A program made the translations under genes and the position numbers. Positions 14,711 through 24,135 of a stretch of DNA of 34,486 nucleotides are shown one piece after another. Below the pieces are notes generated by a model. The model worked only from the letters and a program-made list of their open reading frames with translations, did no database searches and was not told where the DNA came from. This stretch comes from Bordetella parapertussis (GTDB taxonomy: Bacteria; Pseudomonadota; Gammaproteobacteria; Burkholderiales; JACQAP01), in NCBI GenBank assembly GCA_945900965.1, contig CAMDKM010000037.1:1-34486 (forward strand), given 5' to 3'. Each line of letters begins with the position of its first letter. Within the stretch, counting starts at the first letter, position 1.

Positions 14711-17400
14711 AGGCCGCCGAACACGAATTCCCAGAGCCGAAGCACGGCGGCAATGTGGTCTTCGACCCCCGAACGATTTACCCGGGCAAATTTCTCCGAT
14801 TCCAGACGCAGGACATGTTGCAGACGGCGATATTGCCGGTAGGCATCCTGGGCGCGGCCGGCCAGGTCGACAGGGATCAGCGACAATTCCACCGAGGTTT
14901 TCAGCAGGGCAAGATTGCCGAGATTGCGGGTCAGCGCAACGTGCCGATGGGCGTAGGCAAGAACCAGATATTGGACGATGAATTCAACATCGACAATTCC
15001 GCCGCGATCATGTTTCAGATCGAAGGCGTCGCTACGATTGGGGTGCGCTGCGCGCATTTTGTCCCGCATCTCCAGCACGGCTTTTCGCAGAACCTGCAGG
15101 TCGCGAGGCTGACGCAATACCTCGATTCGGATATCTTCAAACAGTGCGCCAACCGTGGCATCGCCGGCCACGAATCGGGCCCGGGTGAGCGCCTGATGTT
15201 CCCAGGCCCACGCATCGTGCTGCTGATACTGCTCAAATGCGTCGATGGAACTGACCAGCAATCCGGCCGCACCGTTGGGGCGCAGCCGCAAGTCGGTTTC
15301 GTACAAGACGCCGGCCGATGTGGTGCTGCTTAGCCAGGTATTGATGCGCTGGCACAGCCGCGCATAGTTCTCGCCCGCCTGGGGATGAGAATCCCGATAA
15401 AGAAAAATGATGTCCAGGTCCGATGCATAACCCAGTTCCTTGCCGCCGAGTTTTCCGTAACCAATGATGGCAAACTGCGGCAGGTCGAGATGACGCTGCC
15501 GCGTTCCGGCCCAAACCAGGCGCACTACCTCCTCCAGCAAGACACTGGCCAGGTCGCTCAGATGGTCGGAGAGCGTTTCCAGCGCCAATTGTCCTGCCAG
15601 ATCTGCCATCAACAGCCGCAAGGTCTGGGTTTGTTTGAAATGGCGCAGCAGGTCCATCTGCCGTTCGGTGTTATCGGCGTTGCCTTCCAGTGCCTCGCGC
15701 AATTCGCGCTTGAGCGTTGGCCAGTCCGGCGCTGTGGTCGCGTCTGGCAAAATGAGTTCGTCTAGCAATATCGGGTGCTGGGCGAGGTACGCGGCGGCCC
15801 AGGGACTGGCCGCCGTCAGGCGGACGAGGCTGCCCAGCGCGCTGGGGTATTCCGACAGGAGCGAAAGATAGGATTCGCGCCGGCCGATCGCTTCGATAAC
15901 TGACAGGGTTCGTTCGAATCCTGCGTCCGGGTTCGCCAAGGCTCCGATCGATTCCAGCAGCCGCGGTAACAACCGATCGAGAAGCAATTGGCCCGAGGCC
16001 GACATGCGGCGGTAGCCACCGCCACGAAAACTTTTCAGCAGCGAGGAGATTTTGCCGGTATCGGCGATGCCCAGTGCCGCGAGGCACCTGGCGGCTTCGG
16101 CACTGGCAAGACGGGCTTCCCAGAGCGGCAGGTACGGGCGAGAACCGACCTCTTCATGGTAATCCACAAACATGGCGGAGAAGTGTGCGGAGACCCTGTC
16201 CCGGTGCAAGCTCAGATCGGGAGCAAGCGACGCGTAATCCGCATAGCCCATCATTTCCGCGACGAGATTTCGGTCGGCCGGTTCGCGCGGCAAGGTTTGA
16301 GTCTGCTGATCGTCCAGATATTGCAGCCGATGCTCGAGATTGCGCAGAAAAACGTAAGCGGTACGCAATTCCGCCACGGTGGCAGGAGGAAGAAGGTTTT
16401 TGTCCTCGAGCACGGCGAGCGCGGAAAGTGTGCCGTGGGCGCGCAGCACCTTGTCGTTGCCGCCGCGCATGATCTGAAAAACCTGAGTCAGAAACTCGAT
16501 CTCGCGGATTCCGCCGGCACCCAGCTTGATGTTCTCGGCGCTTTGGCTCCGGTTGACCTCCTGGCGGATTTGCGCGTGCAGCGCGCGCAAACTGGAGATG
16601 GCGTTGAAATCCAGGTGCCGCCGGTAGACGAAGGGATCCACGATGGCCTGCAATTCGGCGCTGCGCTCGCCGGCGATCAGGCGGCCCTTGACCCAGGCAT
16701 AACGCTCCCACTCGCGGCCCTGGCTGACCAGATAGTTTTCCAGCATGTCGAAATTGAAGGTCAACGGCCCCCCTTCGCCGTAAGGCCGAAGACGGGTATC
16801 GACCCGGAATACGAAGCCCAGCGACGTGACTTCGGACAGGGCGGCGATCAGTTTGCGCGCCAGGCGGTTAAAAAATTCGTCATTGGCAATGTGTCGCGGC
16901 CCGTCGGTTTCGCCTGCTTCGGGATAAAGAAAAATCAAATCGATGTCGGAGGAAACATTCAGCTCTTCGCCACCCAGCTTGCCCATTGCCACGACATGCA
17001 GATGTTGAACCTGCCCACTTGCCGCGCCGATCGGAAAGCCGTAGTCGACGCTTAGTCCGCTTGTGCAATGGGCGATTGCACACAGCAGAGTTTCCTCCGC
17101 CAATGCGGAGGCCGTGGCCATCACTTCCGCAAGCTCGCAGCGCCGATCCAGATCGCGGGCAATGAGGCGCAACATTACTGTGCGGCGAAGCTGGCGTAGC
17201 CGCTGTTTGAGCGCCGCTTCGTCGGCGATTGGAACTGCCAGGTAGCTGCGCATTTCGGGGCGACGGAAGGGCTCGTCCACCCTTACATCCGCGGGCGATG
17301 GCGCATCGGCGTTGAGCAATTGGCGGGCGTATCGCGACAGGCGCGCGGCCCGCTCCAGGGTCTGGAGGGATCGAGTGTCCTCGGTTATGGAATTTGGCAT
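14707..17400 (-). CDS. glnE: Bifunctional glutamine synthetase adenylyltransferase/deadenylase
   Basis: GlnE adenylylates and deadenylylates glutamine synthetase in response to PII and glutamine, tuning nitrogen assimilation. The 897-residue protein has two nucleotidyltransferase domains: an N-terminal deadenylase with AMGKLGGEELNVSSDIDLIF and a C-terminal adenylylase with GYGKLGGKELGYASDLDIIF, each with the G-x-S/D-D-x-D metal motif. The central PII-sensing region contains LKHDRGGIVDVEFIVQY and GAGGIREIEFLTQVFQ. The frame is open to 17592, but ATG 17400 (MPNSITEDTRSLQTL) gives normal family length. It ends in a 4-nt overlap with the cyclase stop and diverges from yhdP. Confidence 0.97.
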   Translation of the reverse strand: MPNSITEDTRSLQTLERAARLSRYARQLLNADAPSPADVRVDEPFRRPEMRSYLAVPIADEAALKQRLRQLRRTVMLRLIARDLDRRCELAEVMATASALAEETLLCAIAHCTSGLSVDYGFPIGAASGQVQHLHVVAMGKLGGEELNVSSDIDLIFLYPEAGETDGPRHIANDEFFNRLARKLIAALSEVTSLGFVFRVDTRLRPYGEGGPLTFNFDMLENYLVSQGREWERYAWVKGRLIAGERSAELQAIVDPFVYRRHLDFNAISSLRALHAQIRQEVNRSQSAENIKLGAGGIREIEFLTQVFQIMRGGNDKVLRAHGTLSALAVLEDKNLLPPATVAELRTAYVFLRNLEHRLQYLDDQQTQTLPREPADRNLVAEMMGYADYASLAPDLSLHRDRVSAHFSAMFVDYHEEVGSRPYLPLWEARLASAEAARCLAALGIADTGKISSLLKSFRGGGYRRMSASGQLLLDRLLPRLLESIGALANPDAGFERTLSVIEAIGRRESYLSLLSEYPSALGSLVRLTAASPWAAAYLAQHPILLDELILPDATTAPDWPTLKRELREALEGNADNTERQMDLLRHFKQTQTLRLLMADLAGQLALETLSDHLSDLASVLLEEVVRLVWAGTRQRHLDLPQFAIIGYGKLGGKELGYASDLDIIFLYRDSHPQAGENYARLCQRINTWLSSTTSAGVLYETDLRLRPNGAAGLLVSSIDAFEQYQQHDAWAWEHQALTRARFVAGDATVGALFEDIRIEVLRQPRDLQVLRKAVLEMRDKMRAAHPNRSDAFDLKHDRGGIVDVEFIVQYLVLAYAHRHVALTRNLGNLALLKTSVELSLIPVDLAGRAQDAYRQYRRLQHVLRLESEKFARVNRSGVEDHIAAVLRLWEFVFGGL

Positions 17401-17614
17401 GGTGCGATGGTTTAGAATGATCGACAAAATCTCAGCCTGGAATTCATTTTTTGCAGCGGACCCGAGTCGTGCGGAACCGAATCGCGCCAGCAGCGTCAAC
17501 TGTGGTGTGGGGCATCGGCGATCGGATGTTCGCTCCATAGTTGATCCGCTGCGCCTGCGCGAAGCAGCCTGAACGGCAGCCACTGGCCGCAAATCTTAAC
17601 CCACCGAAGCTAAC

Positions 17615-20600
17615 GTGCCACAAAAGAATCGTCCCCGGTCGCTGAGTCGTCAAATGCTGCGAGCCTCTCGAATGGCAACCTATTCGGTGCTGGCAGTCGG
17701 GCTCTTACTGGTTGCCGGATTTTTGGGTGTTCGTTATCTTCTGATTCCGAACATTGATCAGTACCGCGACACCGTTGCCGCCGCGCTCAGCAAGGCGGCA
17801 GGTCAGACCATCACCCTGGGAGGGATCTCCGGAAGCTGGTCCGGCTATCAGCCTGAATTTCAGTTTCGCAATGTTCGCGTTGATGACAGTCAAGGGCAGC
17901 CGGCACTGTTGCTCGACAGGGTCGATGTCAAGCTCTCGGAACTGGCGCTGCTTTCAGGGAAATTAAAATTCGAGCAGTTGGTCGTCGAAAAGCCGCAGCT
18001 GCATGTGCGCAGGGACACAGGTGGCACCCTTTGGGTGGCGGGCGTACCGATCAGGCCGGCGGAAGGTGGCTTTACGAGTTGGTTGCTGCAACAAGGCGAG
18101 ACACAGATTCGCGGCGCGCGGATCGTCTGGCACGACGAGCTGCGTGGTGCGCCCGAATTGGTATTGGAGCAGGTTGAATTCCGGCTCGAAAACGCGGCAA
18201 ATTCGCATCGCTTCCAGTTGACTGGATTGCCTCCCCAGGAATTGGCGGCACGGCTTGAGCTGCGTGGAGAGTTTTCCTCACGCGAGCTGCGGCTTGGCGC
18301 GGGCCGGTTCGATGTCGAGGTCGATTACGTCGATATTTCCCAGGCTGTAATCTGGATCGGCCTGCCGATCGAAGTCAGCCGTGGGTTGGGGTCGCTGCGA
18401 GTTTCCACCCAGTTGTCCGGTTCTCGAATTGTCTCGGCAGTGGCCGACGTGCAACTCGTCAACGTGGTGGTACAGATGGCGGCAACACGGCCGGCGCTCG
18501 AATTAGCCAAACTTCAAGGACGGCTGGGCTGGCGGGAAGAACCGGAGGTCATGGAACTGTCCGGTCAGGGGCTGGAATTCGAGCTGGTGTCGGGCGCCCG
18601 CATGTCGCCGATTAGTTTCTCCTATACCTATCCACGAGGCGAAACCGCGTCGCGACGGCACTGGCTTGAGTTGGGCAATATCGACCTGGCGCCGATGATG
18701 GCCCTGGCCGGATATTTTGCCTTGGACGAGGGGCTGCGCGACCGGCTCGCACGACTGGCGCCCTCCGGCATGCTGGAACAGGCCCGCGTCTCCTGGGAGG
18801 GGAGCAACGGGGCCCGTCAGCTTCAGACGGCCCAGGGGCGTTTTAGCGCCCTGGCGCTGCGGCCAGACGGAGTTTTTCCGGGAATCCAGGGGCTCAAGGG
18901 CGAATTCAATGCCGACCGCCAGGCGGGAAAGGTGTCGCTCAATTCCGGCCGCGGGCAACTTGAGTTGCCTCGAGTTTTTGCGGGGCCGCTGCCGCTCGAT
19001 TCACTCGTCGCCGAAGCAAATTGGTCCATTGAAGGGGATTTGTTGCAGGTGAATATCGGCAAAGTCGCGTTCGCCAATGCCCATTTGGCAGGCCATCTTT
19101 CGGGGACCTACTCGACGGCTCCGGCGCCGCGCGGCACCATCGACTTGAAGGCCAGGCTGGAGCGGGCCGATGCGCGCGAGGTGTGGCGGTATTTCCCGAC
19201 GTTTCTTTCCAAGACCCATGCGTGGCTGAAGCGGGCGATCGTCGCCGGGCATTCGCGCGACGTGCGATTGCAACTCAAGGGCCCCCTCGGGGAGTTTCCG
19301 TTTGCCGACGAGCGCAGCGGACTGTTTGAAGTGGCGGTTCGAGCCGAAGGTGTGTCGATCGATTATGTTGCCGGTTGGCCGCCCCTGACCGCCGGCAGCG
19401 GCGAGTTGATTTTTCGCGGCGATCGCATGCAATTGCTGCCGAGCAAAGGGGCCCTTCTGGGCGTGCGTTTTTCCGGAATCGAAGCGAGCATTGCGGGGCT
19501 GGGTAAGCACGATGAGCATCTGCTGTTGAAAGGCCGCGGCAAGGGACCCTCCGCCGATATTTTGCGCTACCTTTCCGTCACGCCAATAGCGAAGCGCACG
19601 GGCGCGCCGACGGAAACCGTGACCGCCATCGGCGAGGCGACGCTCGATCTGCAGCTCGATCTGCCCTTGCATCGGCTGGAGGAGTCCACCATTGCCGGCG
19701 CGCTGGATGTTCAGGACAACCAGGTCACCCTCGATCCGAGGCTGCCGGCATTGGAAGGATTCGCGGCACGAATGGCCTTTACGCACAAGAGTTTCGATCT
19801 GAAAGACGGCAAGGCCAGCCTGCTCGGCGAGCCGGTGAGCTTCGACGCCAGGAATCTGGACAGGGACACCGTCGTGGCAAATGTGACGGGCCGCGCGAAT
19901 ATGGATTCGCTTCGAAGGTATTTCAATCTGCCCCAGCTTACGCGAGTGGTGGGTCAGACCGATTGGCGCGCAAAATTGCGAATCCGCAACCAGTCCGCGA
20001 CCCTGAAACTGGACTCCTCATTGCAGGGTGTGGAATCGAGATTGCCTGCGCCATTTTTCAAGGAAGCCGGCACTTCTTTGCCGCTGAGTCTGGAGTGGAA
20101 CGAGCGTCCGAGCCAAAAAAGCCGGATATTGCTGCGGCTGGGGCCGCTTGCCGCGGCCCAAATTTGGCTCGATGGCGAGCAAAATTCTCGACGGGCGACG
20201 CTGGCGCTTGGGCAAGAGGCGCTCGGCAATCTTTCGGCGCCGGACACCGAAGGGATATGGATCAAAGGTCGCCTCGAAGAATTCGATATCGACACCTGGC
20301 GCAACCTGTTGGTGGAAGGTGGCGCCGCCGAGGGCTGGGTGCTGAGCCGGGTCAATCTGGCGATTGAAAATGTCGATGTCGTTCGCCGGCGGTTTCACAA
20401 CGTAAGAATCGACGCAATTCGCAAGGCGGCAATCTGGCAGACCACTCTTGCAGGCCCGGACGTCGCGGGCAACGTCAATTGGGAGACGGGCGATCGCCCC
20501 AAGGTGACTGCCCTGTTAACCCGGCTGCAGTTGCCACGGCCGACCAGCGAAGTGCGGCTCGGCAGTCTGGCACAAGTACCCAATAACGATCGGCTTCCTG

Positions 20601-21418
20601 CCGTGGATCTGAGTGTTGAGGATTTTGTGTTCGAGGGTCGGGTCCTTGGACGTTTGACCATATTGGCCGAACGCGAGGTGGCGGGTTGGAAACTTACTCG
20701 GCTTGAAATTCTCAATCCGGACAGCAAGCTGGTTCTCGACGGCAATTGGCTGCTTGGCGAAAAATCCCGCACCGAAATCAGGGCACGCCTCAACGTGTCC
20801 AACCTGGGAAGTTTTCTGGGCCGCATAGGGTGGCCGGATGCCGTTCGCGGCGGCGAGGTCACCGTCGAAGGGCCAATCAGTTGGTCAGGTAGTCCCACGC
20901 ATCTGGATATTCCATCGCTTTCGGGCCAGATTCGTCTGGATGCGAAAAAAGGTCGATTTGAGCAGATTGATCCGGGGTTCGCGAAGTTGCTGGGCATTCT
21001 CAGCCTGCAAGCCCTTCCCCGCAGGATTACCCTCGATTTCCGAGACATTTTCAGCAAGGGCTATTCGTTCGATTCGATCGGCGCGAACGTCAATTTTGTC
21101 CAAGGCGTTGCGAGCACAGAGAATTTTGAAATGGACGGCCCGGCGGCCAAGGCGTTGATGAGGGGGCAGGTAAACCTGGCCGCCGAAACGCAGAATCTCA
21201 ATGTCAGGATCACACCGGCATTGTCCGACAGCGTTTCGATCGCCAGCGCCATCGTGAATCCATTGGTGGGCCTTGCGGCTCTGATCACACAAAAGGCCTT
21301 GAAAGACCCTCTGGGCCGCCTGGCGACATTCGAGTATGGAATCAGCGGCACCTGGTCCGAGCCGGTTGTCGAGCGCGTCAACTCGGCGGCGGCCGACAAG
21401 CCCGCTCGCGGCCGCTGA
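17615..21418 (+). CDS. yhdP: YhdP family AsmA-like inner-membrane protein
   Basis: A 1267-residue protein of the YhdP/AsmA-like group. In E. coli, YhdP, TamB and YdbH are bridge-like proteins that carry phospholipids from the inner to the outer membrane. One N-terminal transmembrane helix (residues ~22-45, SVLAVGLLLVAGFLGVRYLL) anchors a very long periplasmic beta-rich region (DUF3971) with many short repeated beta strands. The C-terminus shows the AsmA_2 pattern (RFEQIDPGFAKLLGILSLQA, FRDIFSKGYSFDSI, GLAALITQKALKDPL). The GTG at 17615 is tentative; ATG at 17654 (MLRASRMATYS) also precedes the membrane helix. The yhdP / nitrilase / tldD order is common in betaproteobacteria. Confidence 0.93.
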   Translation: MPQKNRPRSLSRQMLRASRMATYSVLAVGLLLVAGFLGVRYLLIPNIDQYRDTVAAALSKAAGQTITLGGISGSWSGYQPEFQFRNVRVDDSQGQPALLLDRVDVKLSELALLSGKLKFEQLVVEKPQLHVRRDTGGTLWVAGVPIRPAEGGFTSWLLQQGETQIRGARIVWHDELRGAPELVLEQVEFRLENAANSHRFQLTGLPPQELAARLELRGEFSSRELRLGAGRFDVEVDYVDISQAVIWIGLPIEVSRGLGSLRVSTQLSGSRIVSAVADVQLVNVVVQMAATRPALELAKLQGRLGWREEPEVMELSGQGLEFELVSGARMSPISFSYTYPRGETASRRHWLELGNIDLAPMMALAGYFALDEGLRDRLARLAPSGMLEQARVSWEGSNGARQLQTAQGRFSALALRPDGVFPGIQGLKGEFNADRQAGKVSLNSGRGQLELPRVFAGPLPLDSLVAEANWSIEGDLLQVNIGKVAFANAHLAGHLSGTYSTAPAPRGTIDLKARLERADAREVWRYFPTFLSKTHAWLKRAIVAGHSRDVRLQLKGPLGEFPFADERSGLFEVAVRAEGVSIDYVAGWPPLTAGSGELIFRGDRMQLLPSKGALLGVRFSGIEASIAGLGKHDEHLLLKGRGKGPSADILRYLSVTPIAKRTGAPTETVTAIGEATLDLQLDLPLHRLEESTIAGALDVQDNQVTLDPRLPALEGFAARMAFTHKSFDLKDGKASLLGEPVSFDARNLDRDTVVANVTGRANMDSLRRYFNLPQLTRVVGQTDWRAKLRIRNQSATLKLDSSLQGVESRLPAPFFKEAGTSLPLSLEWNERPSQKSRILLRLGPLAAAQIWLDGEQNSRRATLALGQEALGNLSAPDTEGIWIKGRLEEFDIDTWRNLLVEGGAAEGWVLSRVNLAIENVDVVRRRFHNVRIDAIRKAAIWQTTLAGPDVAGNVNWETGDRPKVTALLTRLQLPRPTSEVRLGSLAQVPNNDRLPAVDLSVEDFVFEGRVLGRLTILAEREVAGWKLTRLEILNPDSKLVLDGNWLLGEKSRTEIRARLNVSNLGSFLGRIGWPDAVRGGEVTVEGPISWSGSPTHLDIPSLSGQIRLDAKKGRFEQIDPGFAKLLGILSLQALPRRITLDFRDIFSKGYSFDSIGANVNFVQGVASTENFEMDGPAAKALMRGQVNLAAETQNLNVRITPALSDSVSIASAIVNPLVGLAALITQKALKDPLGRLATFEYGISGTWSEPVVERVNSAAADKPARGR

Positions 21419-21474
21419 GAATTTCGCCGCGACGAGGTTACAATTCGGCATCGCAGTTTTTTCTCATTGCAGGC

Positions 21475-22371
21475 ATGGCCTCTCATTCCAATCATTCCAA
21501 ATCAAGTTTCGGGCGTGCACGGCGGCGACTCAGCAGTGGCCCGCGAGTCAGCGGGCAGGTCCCCGGCAGTTTTCGCGTTGCCGGCGTGCAGATGGCCTCC
21601 GGGCCCAGCGTTGCGGCAAATTTGAACGAAGCCGGACGGCTGGTCGAAATGGCCGCTGCGGAAGGCGCCAAGCTGGTAGCGCTGCCTGAATATTTCGCCA
21701 TCATGGGCATGCGCCCGACCGACAAGGTCAAAGCGGGCGAGAAGGAAGGCGAGGGGCCGATCCAGGCATTCTTGTCTGACACCGCGAGACGCTTGAAAAT
21801 CTGGCTGGTGGCCGGAGCGGTTCCCATGGCGGCCGTGGAAGGCAAGATCTATAACTCCTGCCAGGTATTCGACGACAACGGCAAGCTGGTGGCCCGCTAC
21901 GACAAGATCCATCTGTTCAGCCTGGCGCTGGGCAAGGAAAAATTCGCCGAGGAAGGCACCATCGAGCCGGGAAAACAGGTCAAGGTGGTGGATTCTCCTT
22001 TCGGCAGACTGGGGCTGTCGGTCTGTTATGACCTGCGCTTCCCGGAGTTGTATCGGGCCATGAAAGACGTCGATATCATCCTCGTGCCTTCGGCCTTTAC
22101 CGAAACGACCGGGCGGGCGCATTGGGAAGCCCTGGTGCGTGCCCGCGCCATTGAAAATCTCGCCTACGTGCTGGCGCCGGCGCAGGGGGGTTATCATCTG
22201 AGCGGACGTGAAACCCATGGCGATTCCATGATTGTCGATCCCTGGGGCACGGTACTCGACCGCCTGCCTCGCGGCTCAGGCATTGTCAGCGCCTGGGTCA
22301 ACCCCGCGTATCAGGCCAGCCTGCGCAAGAGCCTGCCGGCGCTGAGCCATAGGGCGATACATAAAATATGA
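21475..22371 (+). CDS. Nitrilase-superfamily amidase (Nit1/NitFhit type)
   Basis: A 298-residue carbon-nitrogen hydrolase with the complete Glu-Lys-Cys triad: E72 in ALPEYFAIMG, K144 in YDKIHLFSL and C184 in LSVCYDLRFPELYR. The sequence fits the Nit1 branch, whose characterised members hydrolyse deaminated glutathione, a repair role; this substrate is likely but not shown. The first ~32 residues (rich in Ser, Arg and Gly) precede the normal family start near FRVAGVQMASG and look like an extension. The gene follows yhdP by 56 nt, and its stop is followed directly by heptamer-hairpin repeat copy 2. Confidence 0.93.
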   Translation: MASHSNHSKSSFGRARRRLSSGPRVSGQVPGSFRVAGVQMASGPSVAANLNEAGRLVEMAAAEGAKLVALPEYFAIMGMRPTDKVKAGEKEGEGPIQAFLSDTARRLKIWLVAGAVPMAAVEGKIYNSCQVFDDNGKLVARYDKIHLFSLALGKEKFAEEGTIEPGKQVKVVDSPFGRLGLSVCYDLRFPELYRAMKDVDIILVPSAFTETTGRAHWEALVRARAIENLAYVLAPAQGGYHLSGRETHGDSMIVDPWGTVLDRLPRGSGIVSAWVNPAYQASLRKSLPALSHRAIHKI

Positions 22372-22510
22372 GGGACTAGGGACTCGGGGCTAGGATCGAA
22401 GGGCAAGGATCGAGGGGTGGAGCGCCGCGGGGCAGCGCGATTTTCTTTCACCCTTTACTCATTCACCGTTCACCGATCACCGATCACCGATCACCATTCA
22501 CTGTTCACCC
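22372..22510 (+). repeat. Heptamer-hairpin repeat, copy 2
   Basis: Second copy, between the nitrilase gene and tldD. The left array parses as 7-nt units: GGGACTA, GGGACTC, GGGGCTA, GGATCGA, AGGGCAA, GGATCGA. The central palindrome is at 22419-22439 (GCGCCGC, GGG, GCAGCGC), followed by ATTTTCTTT. The right array has exact 7-nt units GATCACC three times in a row near 22474-22494 within degenerate TTCACC units. The palindrome starts 48 nt after the nitrilase stop. The final bases approach the tldD start region. Confidence 0.85.
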
Positions 22511-22517
22511 AAACAAC

Positions 22518-23981
22518 ATGCCCAACGACCCCATGACCACTCACGACATCTGCTTCGCGACCGCCGAGCGGACTTTGCTTGCGCCCAACAACCTGGATAC
22601 CGGCGCATTGCTGCGGGTAGTTGGGCAGGTGATGGCGCGTGGGGTGGACTATGCGGACCTGTATTTCCAGTATTCGCGTTCGGAAGGCTGGAGCCTGGAA
22701 GAGGGGATCGTAAAAACCGGCAGCTTCAATATCGATCAAGGGGTAGGCGTCAGGGCGGTGTGCGGCGAAAAAACCGCGTTTGCCTATTCCGATGACATCA
22801 GTCTGCCAGCGCTCGATGCGGCCGCGAAATCGACTCATGCGATCGGGCGCCAGGGACAGTCCGGAAGCGCCCGGGCGGCGCAACGTGTGGTCGGGCGCGA
22901 GTTGTATCTGGGACAGGACCCGCTGGCCAGTGTGCCCGACACCGCCAAGGTGCGGATGCTGGAGCAATTGGAGGGCATGGCGCGAGCGATGGATTCGCGT
23001 GTCAGCCAGGTCATGGCCTCACTGGCGGGCGAATTCGAAGTGATACTGGTGGTGCGTTCGGATGGTGTGATTGCCGCGGATGTTCGACCGCTCACCCGGG
23101 TATCCCTGCACGTTATTGTGGAGGACGGAGGTCGCCGGGAGCAGGGCAGCGCCGGCGGCGGGGGGCGTTTCGATTACGGGTATTTCACCGAAGCTGTCCT
23201 GAAGGACTACGCGGCCAGGGCGGTTCACCAGGCGGTGGTCAATCTGGACGCACGGGCCGCGCCGGCCGGCAGCATGACGGTGGTCCTGGGCCCGGGATGG
23301 CCGGGCATTTTGCTGCACGAGGCGATCGGACACGGCCTGGAAGGCGACTTCAACCGCAAGGGCAGTTCGGCTTTTTCCGGTCGTATTGGCGAGAGAGTCG
23401 CGGCGCCCGGCGTGACGGTCGTGGACGACGGCACCCTTGAGCGCCGCCGGGGCTCTCTGAATATCGATGATGAGGGTAATCGCACCGGCAAAAATGTATT
23501 GATCGAAGACGGCATTCTTCGCAGCTACATGCAGGACAGCCTGAACGCCCGGCTCATGGGCGTGGCCGAGACCGGCAACGGCCGGCGCGAATCCTACGCG
23601 CACATTCCGATGCCGCGCATGACCAATACCTATATGCTTAACGGCCAGCAAGATCCGGCCGAGATACTGGCCTCGGTGAAACACGGCTTGTATGCGGTGA
23701 ACTTCGGCGGTGGGCAGGTGGATATCGTCAGCGGAAAATTCGTATTCTCGGCCGCCGAGGCTTATATGATCGAAAACGGCAGGCTTGGCCATCCGGTGAA
23801 GGGGGCTACCCTGATCGGCAACGGACCGGACGCACTGACACGAGTGTCGATGATAGGCAATGACATGAGCCTGGATCCCGGTGTGGGTACCTGCGGCAAG
23901 GATGGACAGAGTGTCCCGGTCGGCGTCGGCCAGCCGACGCTGCGGATCGATGCGCTTACTGTAGGTGGAACGGGGAACTAG
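22518..23981 (+). CDS. tldD: Metalloprotease TldD
   Basis: TldD pairs with TldE (PmbA) to form a cytoplasmic metallopeptidase that degrades unfolded peptides and matures some ribosomally made natural products. The 487-residue sequence has the metal motif LLHEAIGHGLEGDFNRKG (HExxxH), the downstream conserved RMTNTYML and NFGGGQVDIVSG segments, and the C-terminal GTCGKDGQSVPVGVGQPTLRI. The start at 22518 (MPNDPMTTHDI) includes a short extension; ATG 22533 is a possible alternative. No tldE/pmbA is in the window. The gene is bracketed by two same-orientation copies of the heptamer-hairpin repeat. Confidence 0.95.
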   Translation: MPNDPMTTHDICFATAERTLLAPNNLDTGALLRVVGQVMARGVDYADLYFQYSRSEGWSLEEGIVKTGSFNIDQGVGVRAVCGEKTAFAYSDDISLPALDAAAKSTHAIGRQGQSGSARAAQRVVGRELYLGQDPLASVPDTAKVRMLEQLEGMARAMDSRVSQVMASLAGEFEVILVVRSDGVIAADVRPLTRVSLHVIVEDGGRREQGSAGGGGRFDYGYFTEAVLKDYAARAVHQAVVNLDARAAPAGSMTVVLGPGWPGILLHEAIGHGLEGDFNRKGSSAFSGRIGERVAAPGVTVVDDGTLERRRGSLNIDDEGNRTGKNVLIEDGILRSYMQDSLNARLMGVAETGNGRRESYAHIPMPRMTNTYMLNGQQDPAEILASVKHGLYAVNFGGGQVDIVSGKFVFSAAEAYMIENGRLGHPVKGATLIGNGPDALTRVSMIGNDMSLDPGVGTCGKDGQSVPVGVGQPTLRIDALTVGGTGN

Positions 23982-24135
23982 AGACTGGAGACTAGATACT
24001 AGATTAGGAGGCGAGGATCGAGGGGCGAGGGAAGGAGCGCCGCAGGGGCGGCGCGGTTTTTCTTACACCCGTCATCCGTCACCCGTCACTGTTCACCGAT
24101 TCTCCTTCACTCATTCACGCCTTGACTCATTCACG
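23982..24135 (+). repeat. Heptamer-hairpin repeat, copy 3
   Basis: Third copy, between tldD and the DAHP synthase-like gene. The left array has 7-nt units AGACTGG, AGACTAG, ATACTAG; the tldD stop codon lies at its edge in a similar unit. The central palindrome at 24034-24055 is perfect (GCGCCGCAGGGGCGGCGC: 7-bp stem, 4-nt loop) and is followed by GGTTTTTCTT, the form of an intrinsic terminator. The right array has CGTCACC/CGTCACT/GTTCACC units ending in CATTCACG just before the next start codon. The palindrome starts 53 nt after the tldD stop. Confidence 0.85.

Noticed and set aside
15988-17055. 355-codon plus-strand ORF opposite glnE
   Set aside because: It lies entirely antisense to a well-supported gene, has no recognisable domain, and reflects third-position GC bias.
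17401-17592. N-terminal extension of GlnE to 17592
   Set aside because: The frame is open, but the 64 extra residues are Arg/Ser-rich without family similarity, and ATG 17400 gives a normal N-terminus.
22372-22510. CRISPR array in the GATCACC repeats
   Set aside because: Units are only 7 nt without spacers, and no cas genes are present; they belong to the heptamer-hairpin repeat.
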